From contig CM076957.1 of NCBI GenBank assembly GCA_039566865.1, forward strand, positions 13,649,896 through 13,713,895: a stretch of 64,000 bases of DNA, read 5' to 3'. Under the pieces are notes generated by a model, which saw nothing but the letters and a program-made list of their open reading frames with translations, was not told the DNA's origin and made no database searches. Below, one piece after another: positions 34,067 through 43,963 of the stretch; the stretch's first letter is position 1; each line of letters starts with the position of its first letter. The stretch comes from Aurelia coerulea (taxonomy: Eukaryota; Cnidaria; Scyphozoa; Semaeostomeae; Ulmaridae). The translations under genes and the position numbers were made by a program.

Positions 34067-34505
34067 CAGGGACGCCGGAGCGATGGTAGGGCAAGGGGGC
34101 GACTGGGAACGTAAGGGCAATCGCGACCGAAGGCGAGCGAAGCGAGCGTAAAAATTAGGGGGTCCGGGTTTGTGACCACGCCCTTTAGATTGGCTTAAAA
34201 TGCTATCAAAAACGTTTTAACGAACATTAATAATGTTCTTTCACAAAATTTTTCGGCTATTTCTCCACATGTCCTCATTCCGAATCGCATAAAATCGCAT
34301 ATTGCTTATTTTGAAGTTGCAGTTGCCAGTCATTTTTCGTTACTGGTGTGTTTCTGACAAGGGAATGAAGCTATGGCGGCTTTTCTATCAAATTTCAAAG
34401 TAAATTACTGTTTTTCATTGAAGGGGCACTTTTGCCCCCTTGCCCCCGTTAGGAAAGGGCAGGATGGGCGCTTGCCCCCCCGCGCCCCCCTCGCCAGCGT
34501 TCCTG
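34067..34505. mobile_element. hAT MITE (CAGGGACGCCGG family), 439 bp
   Basis: Starts CAGGGACGCCGGAG and ends CCAGCGTTCCTG. Flanks CCCCAAGG and CCCCCAGG agree in 7 of 8 bases as a target duplication. Nearly the same sequence as the element inside array unit 1. Confidence 0.85.
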
Positions 34506-34789
34506 CCCCCAGGGACCCGCTAGAGCATGCAAAGAGGTGTGCTAGGCCATTTAGGACCCCAGGGAATATTCATGTCGAGGTCAGATTTGAAAACGAGGGC
34601 GTTCCAGCCAGTGAGAATAGCTTTCTATTCTGACAGAGACAGTCTCTCTCTTTGCCAAAACTACTAAGACAGGGCGAGTGCTTCAGAGACTTCTTTTATG
34701 ATCCGTTTGTAATGAGTAAAACTTGAAACAGAAATAAAAAAATCTGATTTCAAAAAAGGCTACAACTTTTGGCAATATTCCTCCAAAGC
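34506..34789. other. No gene seen
   Basis: Upstream flank of the LINE; no recognisable ORF. Confidence 0.3.
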
Positions 34790-36246
34790 TACTCAAGACT
34801 AATATAGACATTTGCGCTGAACCCTTGCAAAAAGTTTTCAACGGGTGTGTGAGCAATTGTCATTTTCTTGATGAACTAAAAACCGCAGACGTTTCGTCCC
34901 TTTTTAAGAAAGATGTTTCTACCTCTAAGACTAATTATAGACCAATTAGTGTCCTGCCCACTGTCTCTAAAATTTATGAAAGACTCATGTCCAAGCAAAT
35001 GATTGAACATATGACGGTTTACTTATCAAATTTGCTATGTGGATTCTGAAAAGGATACAACGGACAACATGCCTTAACTCGTTTTCTAGAAAGATGTAAA
35101 ACATATTTAGACACAGGAGGAAAGGCTGGGGCAGTCTTTATGGATCTTTCAAGGGCATTCGATTGTGTCAAGCACGATCTACTTCTTGCTAAACTGCATG
35201 CCTATGGTTTCAACCATGATGCATTGACTTTTTTGTATAGCTATTTAAGTGAAAGACAGCAACGAGTTAAAATAAATGGTTCGTTTAGTTCTAAACAGAA
35301 CCTGAATTTGGGTGTTCCACAGAGATAGGTTTTAGGACCTCTACTTTTTAATATCTACTTGAACGATATGTTACTTTCTGTTGGTGATATTGAGATTTGT
35401 AATTATGCTGATGACACCACACTTTATACATGTGACCAAGATCTACAAAATGTAGTAGAGAGGCTGGAAAATGTCTCTTTAAAAGTGATAAAATGGTTCT
35501 CTGATAACTACCTCAAGCTAAGTGAAGATAAATGCCATTTTTTAACATTAGGTACTTCTCGTGATGACCCTGTTACAATTAAGATTGGCAATGCATCTGT
35601 GCAGAACAGCACTCAGGAAAAGTTGCTAGGTATTACTGTAGATAATAAGCTGACATTTGAGCATCATGTTGCAGGGCTCTGTCAAAAGGCTTGCAATAAG
35701 TTGTATGCTCTCTCACGCTTGCCCCCTTTATGGATCAGGACAAATTACGATATTTAATGAGAGCTTTCATAAACAGCCATTTTCAGTATTGTCCCTAGGA
35801 ATGGATGTTCCACAGCCAACAACTTTGTCACAAAATTTACAAAATCCGAGAGAGAGCACTAAGAGTTGCTTATAAGGACTATGAATCCAGTTTTGAGGTT
35901 TTAATGGAAAAGGATAGATCAATAACTGTACACCAGAGAAACTTACAGCTTCTCATGACCAAAATGTACAAGACTAAAATGGCTTTAATCCAGTTTTTAT
36001 GAAAGAGACCTTTTGTCAAAATGAAAGTCCATATAATCTGAGGAACACTAACGATTTTTCTCTTTCTAGAGTTAGAACTGTTACTTATGTGTCAGAAACG
36101 ATTCGTTTCAGAGGCCCGCAAGTCTGGACTACTGTTCCACAATTTATCAAAGATTCTACATCTCTTGCTGAATTCAAAAGAAAATTCAAAACTTGGTCTG
36201 GAAAAACCTGCCACTGCCGATTATGTAAAACTTTTGTTCCAAACTT
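34790..36246 (+). pseudogene. LINE reverse transcriptase, decayed
   Basis: Broken reading with recognisable reverse-transcriptase motifs in order: NYRPISVLPTVSKIYERLM, AVFMDLSRAFDCVKHDLL (first catalytic Asp), GVPQ..VLGPLLFNIYLNDM, YADDTTLY (catalytic pair), KCHFLTLG and the C-terminal CHCRLCKTFVPN. Stops occur at GF*KG and QR*VLGP (where GS is expected), with frameshifts near 35760 and a stop at 36000. The 5' end, including any endonuclease domain, is missing. It is related to the LINE at 8030. The tandem array begins at its extreme 3' end, before the expected stop codon. Confidence 0.9.
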
Positions 36247-36469
36247 ACAATCAGTTGCAAAATTGTTGAGCCATTCTAAAAAACAAGACTTTCTTGGCAT
36301 TGTGCCCCCCCCTCCCCCCTTTGCAATGTTGAAATCAGTCGGAAAAGTTGTCAATCCTTAGTTGCCAACAGAAAAGTCGCGTTTGTTTCCAATCAACATT
36401 GCAACGGGGGGAGGGGGGGCAAAAAACCTTATTTTTTGTCAATGGCTCAACAATTTTGCAACTGATTGT
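36247..36469. repeat. Unit 1 terminal hairpin
   Basis: Same 29-bp arms as in unit 2; here it forms the left edge of the array. Left of it is LINE DNA ending in TTA. Confidence 0.95.
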
Positions 36470-36715
36470 CTGAAAATGGTCAAACATTAAATGCGTGTAA
36501 TTCACCTGCGCATTTGAATTTTTCAACCAATTTTGGAGCTCAACAAGAGTTTGGTTGGATTCACGCATGCATGCTGTTTAGACTCGTTTTCGAGCAGCAA
36601 TAAAGCATTTGGAGGCTTAACAAAAATGGACGATTTTTCGTAAAATCGACGTGTTTTGTCGTTCATATAAAAAAGGGGCGTGGCACTATCTAATTCACGC
36701 AAGAAAGCCAATACT

Positions 36716-36904
36716 ATGGACATATTCTCTGAACACCTTAGGCCAGTGAAAAATGTCCATAAGAGGGCATGTTATGAGGATGCTCTTAAATTAAAACCAA
36801 TTTTCTCTGAAATTGGACTCCTCTCATTATTATCAGTGCAAAATCCACTACCAGAAATACATACAGTAAATGCTTACATCAAAAAATCATGCCACAAAAT
36901 GTAG
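36716..36904 (+). CDS. Unit 1 ORF-S, 62 aa, unknown
   Basis: Identical protein to the unit 2 copy; TATAAA at 36666 lies 50 bp upstream of this ATG. Confidence 0.5.
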   Translation: MDIFSEHLRPVKNVHKRACYEDALKLKPIFSEIGLLSLLSVQNPLPEIHTVNAYIKKSCHKM

Positions 36905-37227
36905 TGAGTGCATCAGGAAACTTTTCCATGACGTTTTTGACTAGAAAAAGAATAAAATTTTTTGTAGATGAGTGTCTGTTGCTCTTTTTTTAAAGGAACA
37001 GTGAACAAAAGTAAAATGGGGGAAATTTAACAGGAAAAAGTGTTGTATTGAATTGAGACATATGCCGATTTTACAATCTCGCTTGCAAAAATTTTGCAAT
37101 TCATATTCAAAAAATTAATTGGATTTCCTTTCAACATCTCTTAAAAAATTCTTTTGAAATGGTTTTGTTCAAATATAAAGCGCGAGATTTGAAATCTTGA
37201 ATTAAATTCGTTGACATCACGTTCAAA

Positions 37228-37656
37228 ATGGCAGTACAACGTCTCGTTTATCTCGTCACTTATAGCCAAGCTGACTTGGAAAAGTTTCCTAATCGTGCAG
37301 AGTTCGCACAAATAATTGCAAATGGTTTCGAAAGTAAAGGAGTGAGTGTAGTTCAATGGATTGTATCTCTTGAAGCTCACCAGGTGGAAGGGTATCACTA
37401 TCACGTTGCCGTGAAGTTATCTCGTAGGATGAGATTTGCCAATGTTCGAAAAGCCATTTATGATCAACATACGATCAACGTTAATTTTTCTGAAGGTGAG
37501 GAAGGGGATACGTATTACTCAGCGTTCCTGTACGTAAGAAAGCAGCTCTTCCACAAGTCACTGATCGGGCGACAGCAAGCAGATGTAAAAAGGGGCGTAG
37601 TAACACCAAGGATGGCAAGAGAAAGCGTGATCGCATGTCTGATTTTGATTTGCTGA
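37228..37656 (+). CDS. Unit 1 Rep N-part: HUH endonuclease
   Basis: Same 142-codon frame as unit 2, with no substitutions visible. TATAAAG at 37174 lies 54 bp upstream. Confidence 0.85.
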   Translation: MAVQRLVYLVTYSQADLEKFPNRAEFAQIIANGFESKGVSVVQWIVSLEAHQVEGYHYHVAVKLSRRMRFANVRKAIYDQHTINVNFSEGEEGDTYYSAFLYVRKQLFHKSLIGRQQADVKRGVVTPRMARESVIACLILIC

Positions 37657-38489
37657 CCATCGTTCAGGAGAAGAAGTTCAAGAGTCGAATTGAGGTCATG
37701 TCTTTGGCATCTCGACTCCAACTTCAAGGGAATTCTTCTCTGGCAAGATTTATTGCCAACAGAGGCTCTAAATGCGTCGACAATGCTCTGTCACTTGCAA
37801 AAGAGCTAGCAGAGTCGACGGAAACCCTTCTAAGGCAGTGCAAAAGTCGGCTCGATATTTTGCGTGCAGAGCTTCTCCAAGACTGTGTTACTGGGTGTGA
37901 GAAAAGCTGGCTTAATTGTGCTGTCGAGGTAGTTAGTCAAAATGGTATCGACGTGCCAGCATTTGCAAAGGCAATTTTTGACTTGCTACAACTTGGGCGT
38001 GGCAAGTTCCGCAATGTATATATACACGGGCCAGCTAATTGCGGAAAATCGTTCATTCTTCAGCCTCTGAAACTCATCTACAAATGCTTTTTGAATCCTG
38101 CACATGGTACCTTCGCTTGGGTTGGTGTTGATGAATCAGAGCTTGTGTTCTTGAATGATTTTCGCTGGAATCCAACGCTGATATCTTGGGAAACATTCTT
38201 GGTGCTTTTAGAGGGTGACGTCACACACCTCCCTGCACCAAAAAATTTTTGCCATCGAGACATCGAGGTGAAAAATGATGTGCCGATCGTCGCTACTGCA
38301 GACATGCCAATCGTGTTTGTAAAGGGTGGCACAATCGATCAAGTCAACACTCGAATGATGGAGGTGAGATGGAGATCGTTCCATTTTTGGAAAGTAATTT
38401 CGGAAAGCCAGCGTAAAGAGATTGCCCCATGTGGCCGTTGCTTTGCAGAATTTGTGTTTGAATTCGGACGACAGAATGAACCTTCGTAA
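37635..38489 (+). CDS. Unit 1 Rep C-part: SF3 helicase
   Basis: Same 284-codon frame as unit 2. A silent C at 38291 distinguishes it from the other four copies. Confidence 0.85.
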   Translation: MSDFDLLTIVQEKKFKSRIEVMSLASRLQLQGNSSLARFIANRGSKCVDNALSLAKELAESTETLLRQCKSRLDILRAELLQDCVTGCEKSWLNCAVEVVSQNGIDVPAFAKAIFDLLQLGRGKFRNVYIHGPANCGKSFILQPLKLIYKCFLNPAHGTFAWVGVDESELVFLNDFRWNPTLISWETFLVLLEGDVTHLPAPKNFCHRDIEVKNDVPIVATADMPIVFVKGGTIDQVNTRMMEVRWRSFHFWKVISESQRKEIAPCGRCFAEFVFEFGRQNEPS

Positions 38490-39727
38490 CATTGCCTTCT
38501 ATAGACTTGCAGACTAACTTCTTTCAAGCTTGTCGAAGATGCACATGAATCGATTTCACAGGCCATAGTCGACGTTCGTTTCTTTAGCTTGGGTTCAACG
38601 GTTCAATAGACAGACACGCCTTTCACTAACTGCAAAATAATACAGCAGTCGCTTCTCTTGGCCATTCATGTGTATCTATGACAAATGCCTTTATTCACGT
38701 CGCAATGAACTTCACAAACGTTGCTAAGATAATTCGTTTCAAATACACGTCTTCCGTCGAGAAAAACCATTTAATTTAGCCACAATAGATCTATTTGCAA
38801 GGCCAAAACAAAACATGGTATAAGTAAATCATGTAATGCCGTCCTTGAAACGAGACAAGGCGTTTTTCGTCAAAACGTCATGATTTTGAAAACGAGGCGC
38901 TTCGATACTCAGACGGTACTCACTCTGTCCGGTCATGAGAAAACTTCTGTAACTGTAACTAAAATTGATTTGGATTTTAGGTTGTATGCCCACTGCCACG
39001 GGAAAAGAGTTATCCCTCTGATTTTCACTAAAGCCTCATGAAAGGGGCGATATTCGTAGCGCAGAGATGTAAACAACATCGATGCACACAACTTTTACTT
39101 TTAAAAGAGAGTTAATTTAAACTTTTAACTGGTATAAACTGGTCTTCGAAGCTGTTTTCTGTCCGCAAACATCATTTTTGGCTACTATCATGAAAAGTTC
39201 GACTTGCTTTAAGATGATGGACATATTTTGTGTCCCTTCGACATAATATTTCATCTCTAAATATTTTTTCTGATTTTATATACGATTATTTCCAATGCCA
39301 GGACCAGGCGACCTTCGTTAACACGCTCCAGTGGATCTCACAAGACCTTTCCTTGATAATCATAACGGTAGAACAACAAAAGAGAAAACGACTGGTTTGA
39401 ACAAAAGGATTCAATAGGCCTTTATCGTCTATCGGACTTTGAGAACGTCATACATTGTTAGATATCAGAGACAATAAGAAGTAGTAAATAATCGTACAAT
39501 CGTAACCATAGAATTGTATGTCATAACTTAACATTTCGCCACACAGCCCAGCATAATGGAGAAACAAATAGGGGGGAAACGGGGAAAATGTATGGCCTGT
39601 ACCCCCGGAACGAAAAATATGGAGAATTTACGAGATACACGCGACAATGGGAAAATACTTATCATAATTTGAAACTAGCGGAGGTGCGGAGGAGAGGCCC
39701 AGTGACGACATCTCCTCCTTCTGACCT

Positions 39728-40141
39728 ATACACGTTTTTGTTATAAAAAACTGGTTTATAAGAAACTAGTACTACGATGACCAAAAATTTAAGAAACTCT
39801 AGTACTGCGTTCAAGAACATAATTAAGAAACTCTAAAGTTTTATTTCTAGAATAAGAGTCGGTAGAGTACGGTTCGCGCGGCATTTTTTTAACTGACTGT
39901 GAAATATTTGTAACTTTTTGCCTTAATGTGCATAGCTTATTCGTGATGACAATATTGATGCAAATGCAAGCCCTTTGTCGATATGAAGGCTCAACTTCGA
40001 ACCATAACACAGTGTTAGGCCCCAAAAATAAGAAACTAATTAAGAAACTTTTACTACTAAAAAACCGAGATTCTCCTGCGAAATTAAGAAACTTTTAGTA
40101 CCAAGTGCTGATCCAAGTTCCTTATAAAAAAGGACGTGTAT
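39728..40141. mobile_element. Unit 1 copy of the AAGAAACT-rich MITE
   Basis: Ends ATACACGTTTTTG and GGACGTGTAT; six TAAGAAACT motifs inside. Lies just beyond the 3' end of the transposase gene. Confidence 0.8.
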
Positions 40142-40162
40142 GGCTTCACCAATAACTTAAGC

Positions 40163-41971
40163 TTAATATTTCAAACGTGTACCACCACTAGCTAAAATTT
40201 TCGGAAGTCTTTTACTAACAGAGTCTATAGTTTTGTTAATGATATCAACAGGAATATTACGTAGAGTTCTCTTCACCCGAGAAGAAAATTCGTCAAAAGT
40301 CTCACGTGAAATTTTCTTGTCAACAGTTTCTTTATTGAGTTCTCTTGTTGCCAAGTGGAAGATGTTCTCAATTGGATTCAAATCGGGACTTCTTGGAGGA
40401 ATTTTCAACAGCGTTGCTCCTAGTGCTTCCCATGCTTCACGGGCTGACTTGCAATTCTGCGATGGATCTCCGTCCTGAAGCCACAATTTCTCATCGTTCT
40501 TGAAATTTTCCCTGATAAGTCGTGGAAAACATCGTGTCACAAATGATGCAAAATAATCGCCGTTCATCTTCTCATACTGCTCAATTTCGCAAACTCCTTT
40601 TCCATGCGAAATACATACGATCATGTGGACTTTGCGCGATCCGGTTCCACACTTAGATGCTCTCGCTGTGCAGCCCTTCGCGAGACCTTCATGGGCTGTT
40701 CGCCAGACACGGGTCCTCGGAGATTTGATGCTTGCAAGGGGGTTTCTCTTGTACTCGAAAGATTTTCCATCCAAATAGAACATAATTCCATTTGACCAAA
40801 TGTCAGGGCTGTACTTCTTCATCATGTCTTTTGCAAATCTGCATCGTAACACCAAGTCCTTGTTCGTCAGGAAATAACACAACTTATTATTAATTTAGTC
40901 ACGCGATTTACCGTTTGTGATGCAGTAAGGTTTCTCGGCAGTCATAGAGCCATAAATCCCTGTCAAAGTGAGTTGGTATGGCAATGTGTCTCAAAATTTT
41001 GCTACCATGATTCATTAACTATGCAGCTTGAGAAATCTGAAGAAGGATTCAAATTTTTTTAAGAAACTTACCCTTTCTCCTCGCAACTCGTAAAGCAATT
41101 CCATTTCTGCGTAGTGTCCTCCGAATGGTCCAGATAGGAATGTGATCGAGTCCAACAGCATTTCTCAGGTCTTTCCAGGGACGCCGGAGCGATGGTAGGG
41201 CAAGGGGGGCGACTAGGAGCGTAAGGGCAATCGAGGCCGAAGGCGAGCGAAGCGAGCCTAAAAATTGGGGGGTCCGGGGGTACTCCCCCGGGAAAATTTT
41301 TGTGGCCACGCCCTTTAGATTGGCTTAAAATGCTATCAAAAACGTTTTAACGAACATTAATCATGTTCTTTGACGAAATTTTTCGGCCATTCCTCCACAT
41401 GTCCTCATTCCGAATCGCATAAAATCGTATATTGCTTATCTTGAAGTTGCAATTGAAAGTCATTTTTCGTTACTGGTGTGTTTTTGATAAGGGAATGAAG
41501 CTATGGCGGCTTTTCTATCAAGTTTCAAAGTAAATTATTGTTTTTAATTGAAAGGGCACTTTCGCCCCCCTTGCCCCCGTTAGGAAAGGGCAGGAGGGGC
41601 GCTTGACCCCCCGCGCCCCCCCTCTCCGGCGTTCCTGGGTCTTTCAAAGTAAAGTGGCCACCATAGTCCTCCTTTCTGAATTTTTTCACCTGATTAATCA
41701 ACTTTCTCTCGTCTCGCTTGTCCAATAACCGAGGTCGCCCTCGCCGCTTCCTTTTCTCCTTCCCCGCTGTGCTCGCCTCTGGCTCCTTTAGGATCCTTTT
41801 CACCGTTGCTAGAGACAGACCTGTTGCTTCGCAGATTTCAACTAGTTTATAAGCAGAATTGAACCTTAGCTGTTTCACAGTTTTACGAAGAGCGTTGTCG
41901 TATCTCTTCTTGAAAGCCATTTGTGTTTTTGCTCTCTGCTCTTTGTGGCGATAACTAACGTTGCAGGCCAT
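40163..41971 (-). pseudogene. Unit 1 transposase, inactivated
   Basis: Both exons are recognisable, but exon 1 carries the 41176-41637 MITE and 10 bp spanning the intron's AG acceptor are deleted near 40871, so correct splicing and translation are impossible. The DDE residues in exon 2 are still intact, indicating recent loss. Confidence 0.95.
41176..41637. mobile_element. hAT MITE, 462 bp, inserted in transposase exon 1
   Basis: Ends CAGGGACGCCGGAG and CTCCGGCGTTCCTG, with a perfect duplication GGTCTTTC at 41168-41175 and 41638-41645. The four sister units preserve the empty site with a single GGTCTTTC, which proves the insertion boundaries. Confidence 0.98.
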
Positions 41972-42554
41972 TTTAAAGGGAATAGGCTCTCCTCAGGGAC
42001 ATAGCTAACTCCTCCCCTGAAGTTTGCGCATATAAAATGTTTTTTTGTCGGCAGCCTCAAGAAACTATTCGCCGACATATCTCTTAAGGCTTCCGCCGTC
42101 CCCTGACACTTGCTAAGACGAATAAAAGATCCGAAGTTGAAGGCGCGTCCGATAATTAGTCCCTACCCGGAGCGAAAAGTGACGAATTGAAAAAGAGCGC
42201 TAACTTCTAAAGGAAATTGTGCCGACTTGCTGATCGAGAAAATTTCTAATTTTCCATGGGAAATGATACACATAGAGTAAAAAAGCTGATTTTGTTTGGA
42301 GTTATGTTTTAATTGGCATTTATTGTGTTTCCTTGGCACATCGTGCTTCTCCTTCGCACAAAACAGGAAAAAGGCATGATATCAATACAAAATTCAGTTT
42401 TTCTAAAAGCTCCAAAATGTTTCATTTCTTGCATTAGAATCTTCAAAGTTTTTTCACGTGAAGAACTCGTTAGGTTACAAATGCTGACTAAATTAGAGCA
42501 CAATGGCACAACAACCTTTGCAGTAATGCGCCTTTGAAAATTTAGCCCTTTCAG

Positions 42555-42776
42555 ACAATCAGTTGCAAAATTGTTGAGCCATTCTAAAAAACAAGACTTT
42601 CTTGGCATTGTGCCCCCCCTCCCCCCTTTGCAATGTTGAAATCAGTCGGAAAAGTTGTCAATCCTTAGTTGCCAACAGAAAAGTCGCGTTTGTTTCCAAT
42701 CAACATTGCAACGGGGGGAGGGGGGGCAAAAAACCTTATTTTTTGTCAATGGCTCAACAATTTTGCAACTGATTGT
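42555..42776. repeat. Unit 2 terminal hairpin (222 bp)
   Basis: Outer arms are perfect 29-bp inverted repeats beginning ACAATCAGTTGCAAAA. Inner arms are a C7TC6-type tract followed by TTTGCAATGTTGA, mirrored by TCAACATTGCAA and G-runs. The C/G tracts could form G-quadruplex or i-motif structures. As the ends of both the array and the relic coincide with these arms, they are likely the terminal repeats of the mobile unit and the candidate Rep recognition region. Confidence 0.9.
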
Positions 42777-42972
42777 CTGAAAATGGTCAAACATTAAATG
42801 CGTGTAATTCACCTGCGCATTTGAATTTTTCAACCAATTTTGGAGCTCAACAAGAGTTTGGTTGGATTCACGCATGCATGCTGTTTAGACTCGTTTTCGA
42901 GCAGCAATAAAGCATTTGGAGGCTTAACAAAAATGGACGATTTTTCGTAAAATCGACGTGTTTTGTCGTTCA

Positions 42973-42978
42973 TATAAA
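42973..42978 (+). promoter_or_regulatory. TATA box for ORF-S
   Basis: CATATAAAAAAGGGGCG, 50 bp ahead of the ORF-S ATG at 43023; conserved in every unit. Confidence 0.5.
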
Positions 42979-43022
42979 AAAGGGGCGTGGCACTATCTAA
43001 TTCACGCAAGAAAGCCACTACT

Positions 43023-43211
43023 ATGGACATATTCTCTGAACACCTTAGGCCAGTGAAAAATGTCCATAAGAGGGCATGTTATGAGGATGCTCTTAAATTA
43101 AAACCAATTTTCTCTGAAATTGGACTCCTCTCATTATTATCAGTGCAAAATCCACTACCAGAAATACATACAGTAAATGCTTACATCAAAAAATCATGCC
43201 ACAAAATGTAG
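43023..43211 (+). CDS. Unit 2 ORF-S, 62 aa, unknown small protein
   Basis: I do not recognise this protein. It reads MDIFSEHLRPVKNVHKRACY, then a leucine-rich segment (EIGLLSLLSVQNPLPEI) and a basic end (KKSCHKM). It has no signal peptide or membrane segment. The ATG is preferred over upstream GTG because it lies at a normal distance from a TATA box. It precedes the Rep gene on the same strand by 324 bp. All units keep it open, but as the units are almost identical this is weak evidence of selection. It could be an accessory factor, the first exon of a longer transcript, or chance. Confidence 0.5.
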   Translation: MDIFSEHLRPVKNVHKRACYEDALKLKPIFSEIGLLSLLSVQNPLPEIHTVNAYIKKSCHKM

Positions 43212-43534
43212 TGAGTGCATCAGGAAACTTTTCCATGACGTTTTTGACTAGAAAAAGAATAAAATTTTTTGTAGATGAGTGTCTGTTGCTCTTTTTTTAA
43301 AGGAACAGTGAACAAAAGTAAAATGGGGGAAATTTAACAGGAAAAAGTGTTGTATTGAATTGAGACATATGCCGATTTTACAATCTCGCTTGCAAAAATT
43401 TTGCAATTCATATTCAAAAAATTAATTGGATTTCCTTTCAACATCTCTTAAAAAATTCTTTTGAAATGGTTTTGTTCAAATATAAAGCGCGAGATTTGAA
43501 ATCTTGAATTAAATTCGTTGACATCACGTTCAAA
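43212..43534 (+). promoter_or_regulatory. Upstream region of Rep with TATA box at 43481
   Basis: AT-rich 323 bp without a frame. AAATATAAAGCG at 43478 places TATAAAG 54 bp before the Rep ATG, the same spacing as for ORF-S, so each gene seems to have its own promoter. Confidence 0.5.
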
Positions 43535-43963
43535 ATGGCAGTACAACGTCTCGTTTATCTCGTCACTTATAGCCAAGCTGACTTGGAAAAGTTTCCTAAT
43601 CGTGCAGAGTTCGCACAAATAATTGCAAATGGTTTCGAAAGTAAAGGAGTGAGTGTAGTTCAATGGATTGTATCTCTTGAAGCTCACCAGGTGGAAGGGT
43701 ATCACTATCACGTTGCCGTGAAGTTATCTCGTAGGATGAGATTTGCCAATGTTCGAAAAGCCATTTATGATCAACATACGATCAACGTTAATTTTTCTGA
43801 AGGTGAGGAAGGGGATACGTATTACTCAGCGTTCCTGTACGTAAGAAAGCAGCTCTTCCACAAGTCACTGATCGGGCGACAGCAAGCAGATGTAAAAAGG
43901 GGCGTAGTAACACCAAGGATGGCAAGAGAAAGCGTGATCGCATGTCTGATTTTGATTTGCTGA
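43535..43963 (+). CDS. Unit 2 Rep N-part: HUH rolling-circle endonuclease
   Basis: 142 codons with the three motifs of rolling-circle Reps in order: motif I YLVTYSQ (residues 8-14); motif II GYHYHVAV with the His-hydrophobic-His pair at 57 and 59 (metal binding); motif III YVRK (102-105), where Tyr102 would nick the origin and stay bound to the 5' end. In CRESS viruses, parvoviruses and related plasmids this domain is fused to an SF3 helicase; here the helicase is in the next frame, overlapping by 22 bases. A candidate 71-bp intron (GT at 43904, CTGAC branch point, TTCAG ending at 43974) would bring the frames into register; loss of one base in the A5G4 tract near 43893 is the alternative. 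Family known, exact lineage not recognised. Confidence 0.85.
   Translation: MAVQRLVYLVTYSQADLEKFPNRAEFAQIIANGFESKGVSVVQWIVSLEAHQVEGYHYHVAVKLSRRMRFANVRKAIYDQHTINVNFSEGEEGDTYYSAFLYVRKQLFHKSLIGRQQADVKRGVVTPRMARESVIACLILIC

Larger units (their letters stand above)
36247..42554. repeat. Tandem array unit 1 (6308 bp, edge copy, decayed)
   Basis: First of five head-to-tail units. It is 461 bp longer than the others: a 462-bp MITE plus 8-bp duplication in the transposase, minus 10 bp at the splice acceptor and plus one C in the hairpin. It joins LINE DNA at TA, exactly at the start of the hairpin arm. Confidence 0.97.

Noticed and set aside
36335..36723. Minus-strand ORFs across the hairpin and the ORF-S promoter
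   Set aside because: They run through the hairpin arms and have no motif; ORF-S on the plus strand has the better start context.
37515..38566. Minus-strand ORFs of 70-94 codons opposite Rep
   Set aside because: Shadow frames of the Rep gene; no motifs and no promoter.
40249..40258. AATATTAC resembling the CRESS-virus origin nonanucleotide
   Set aside because: It lies inside the transposase coding region, matches eight of nine bases and is not in a stem-loop, so there is no support for an origin.
40233..40795. Plus-strand ORFs opposite the transposase
   Set aside because: Shadows of the DDE coding region.
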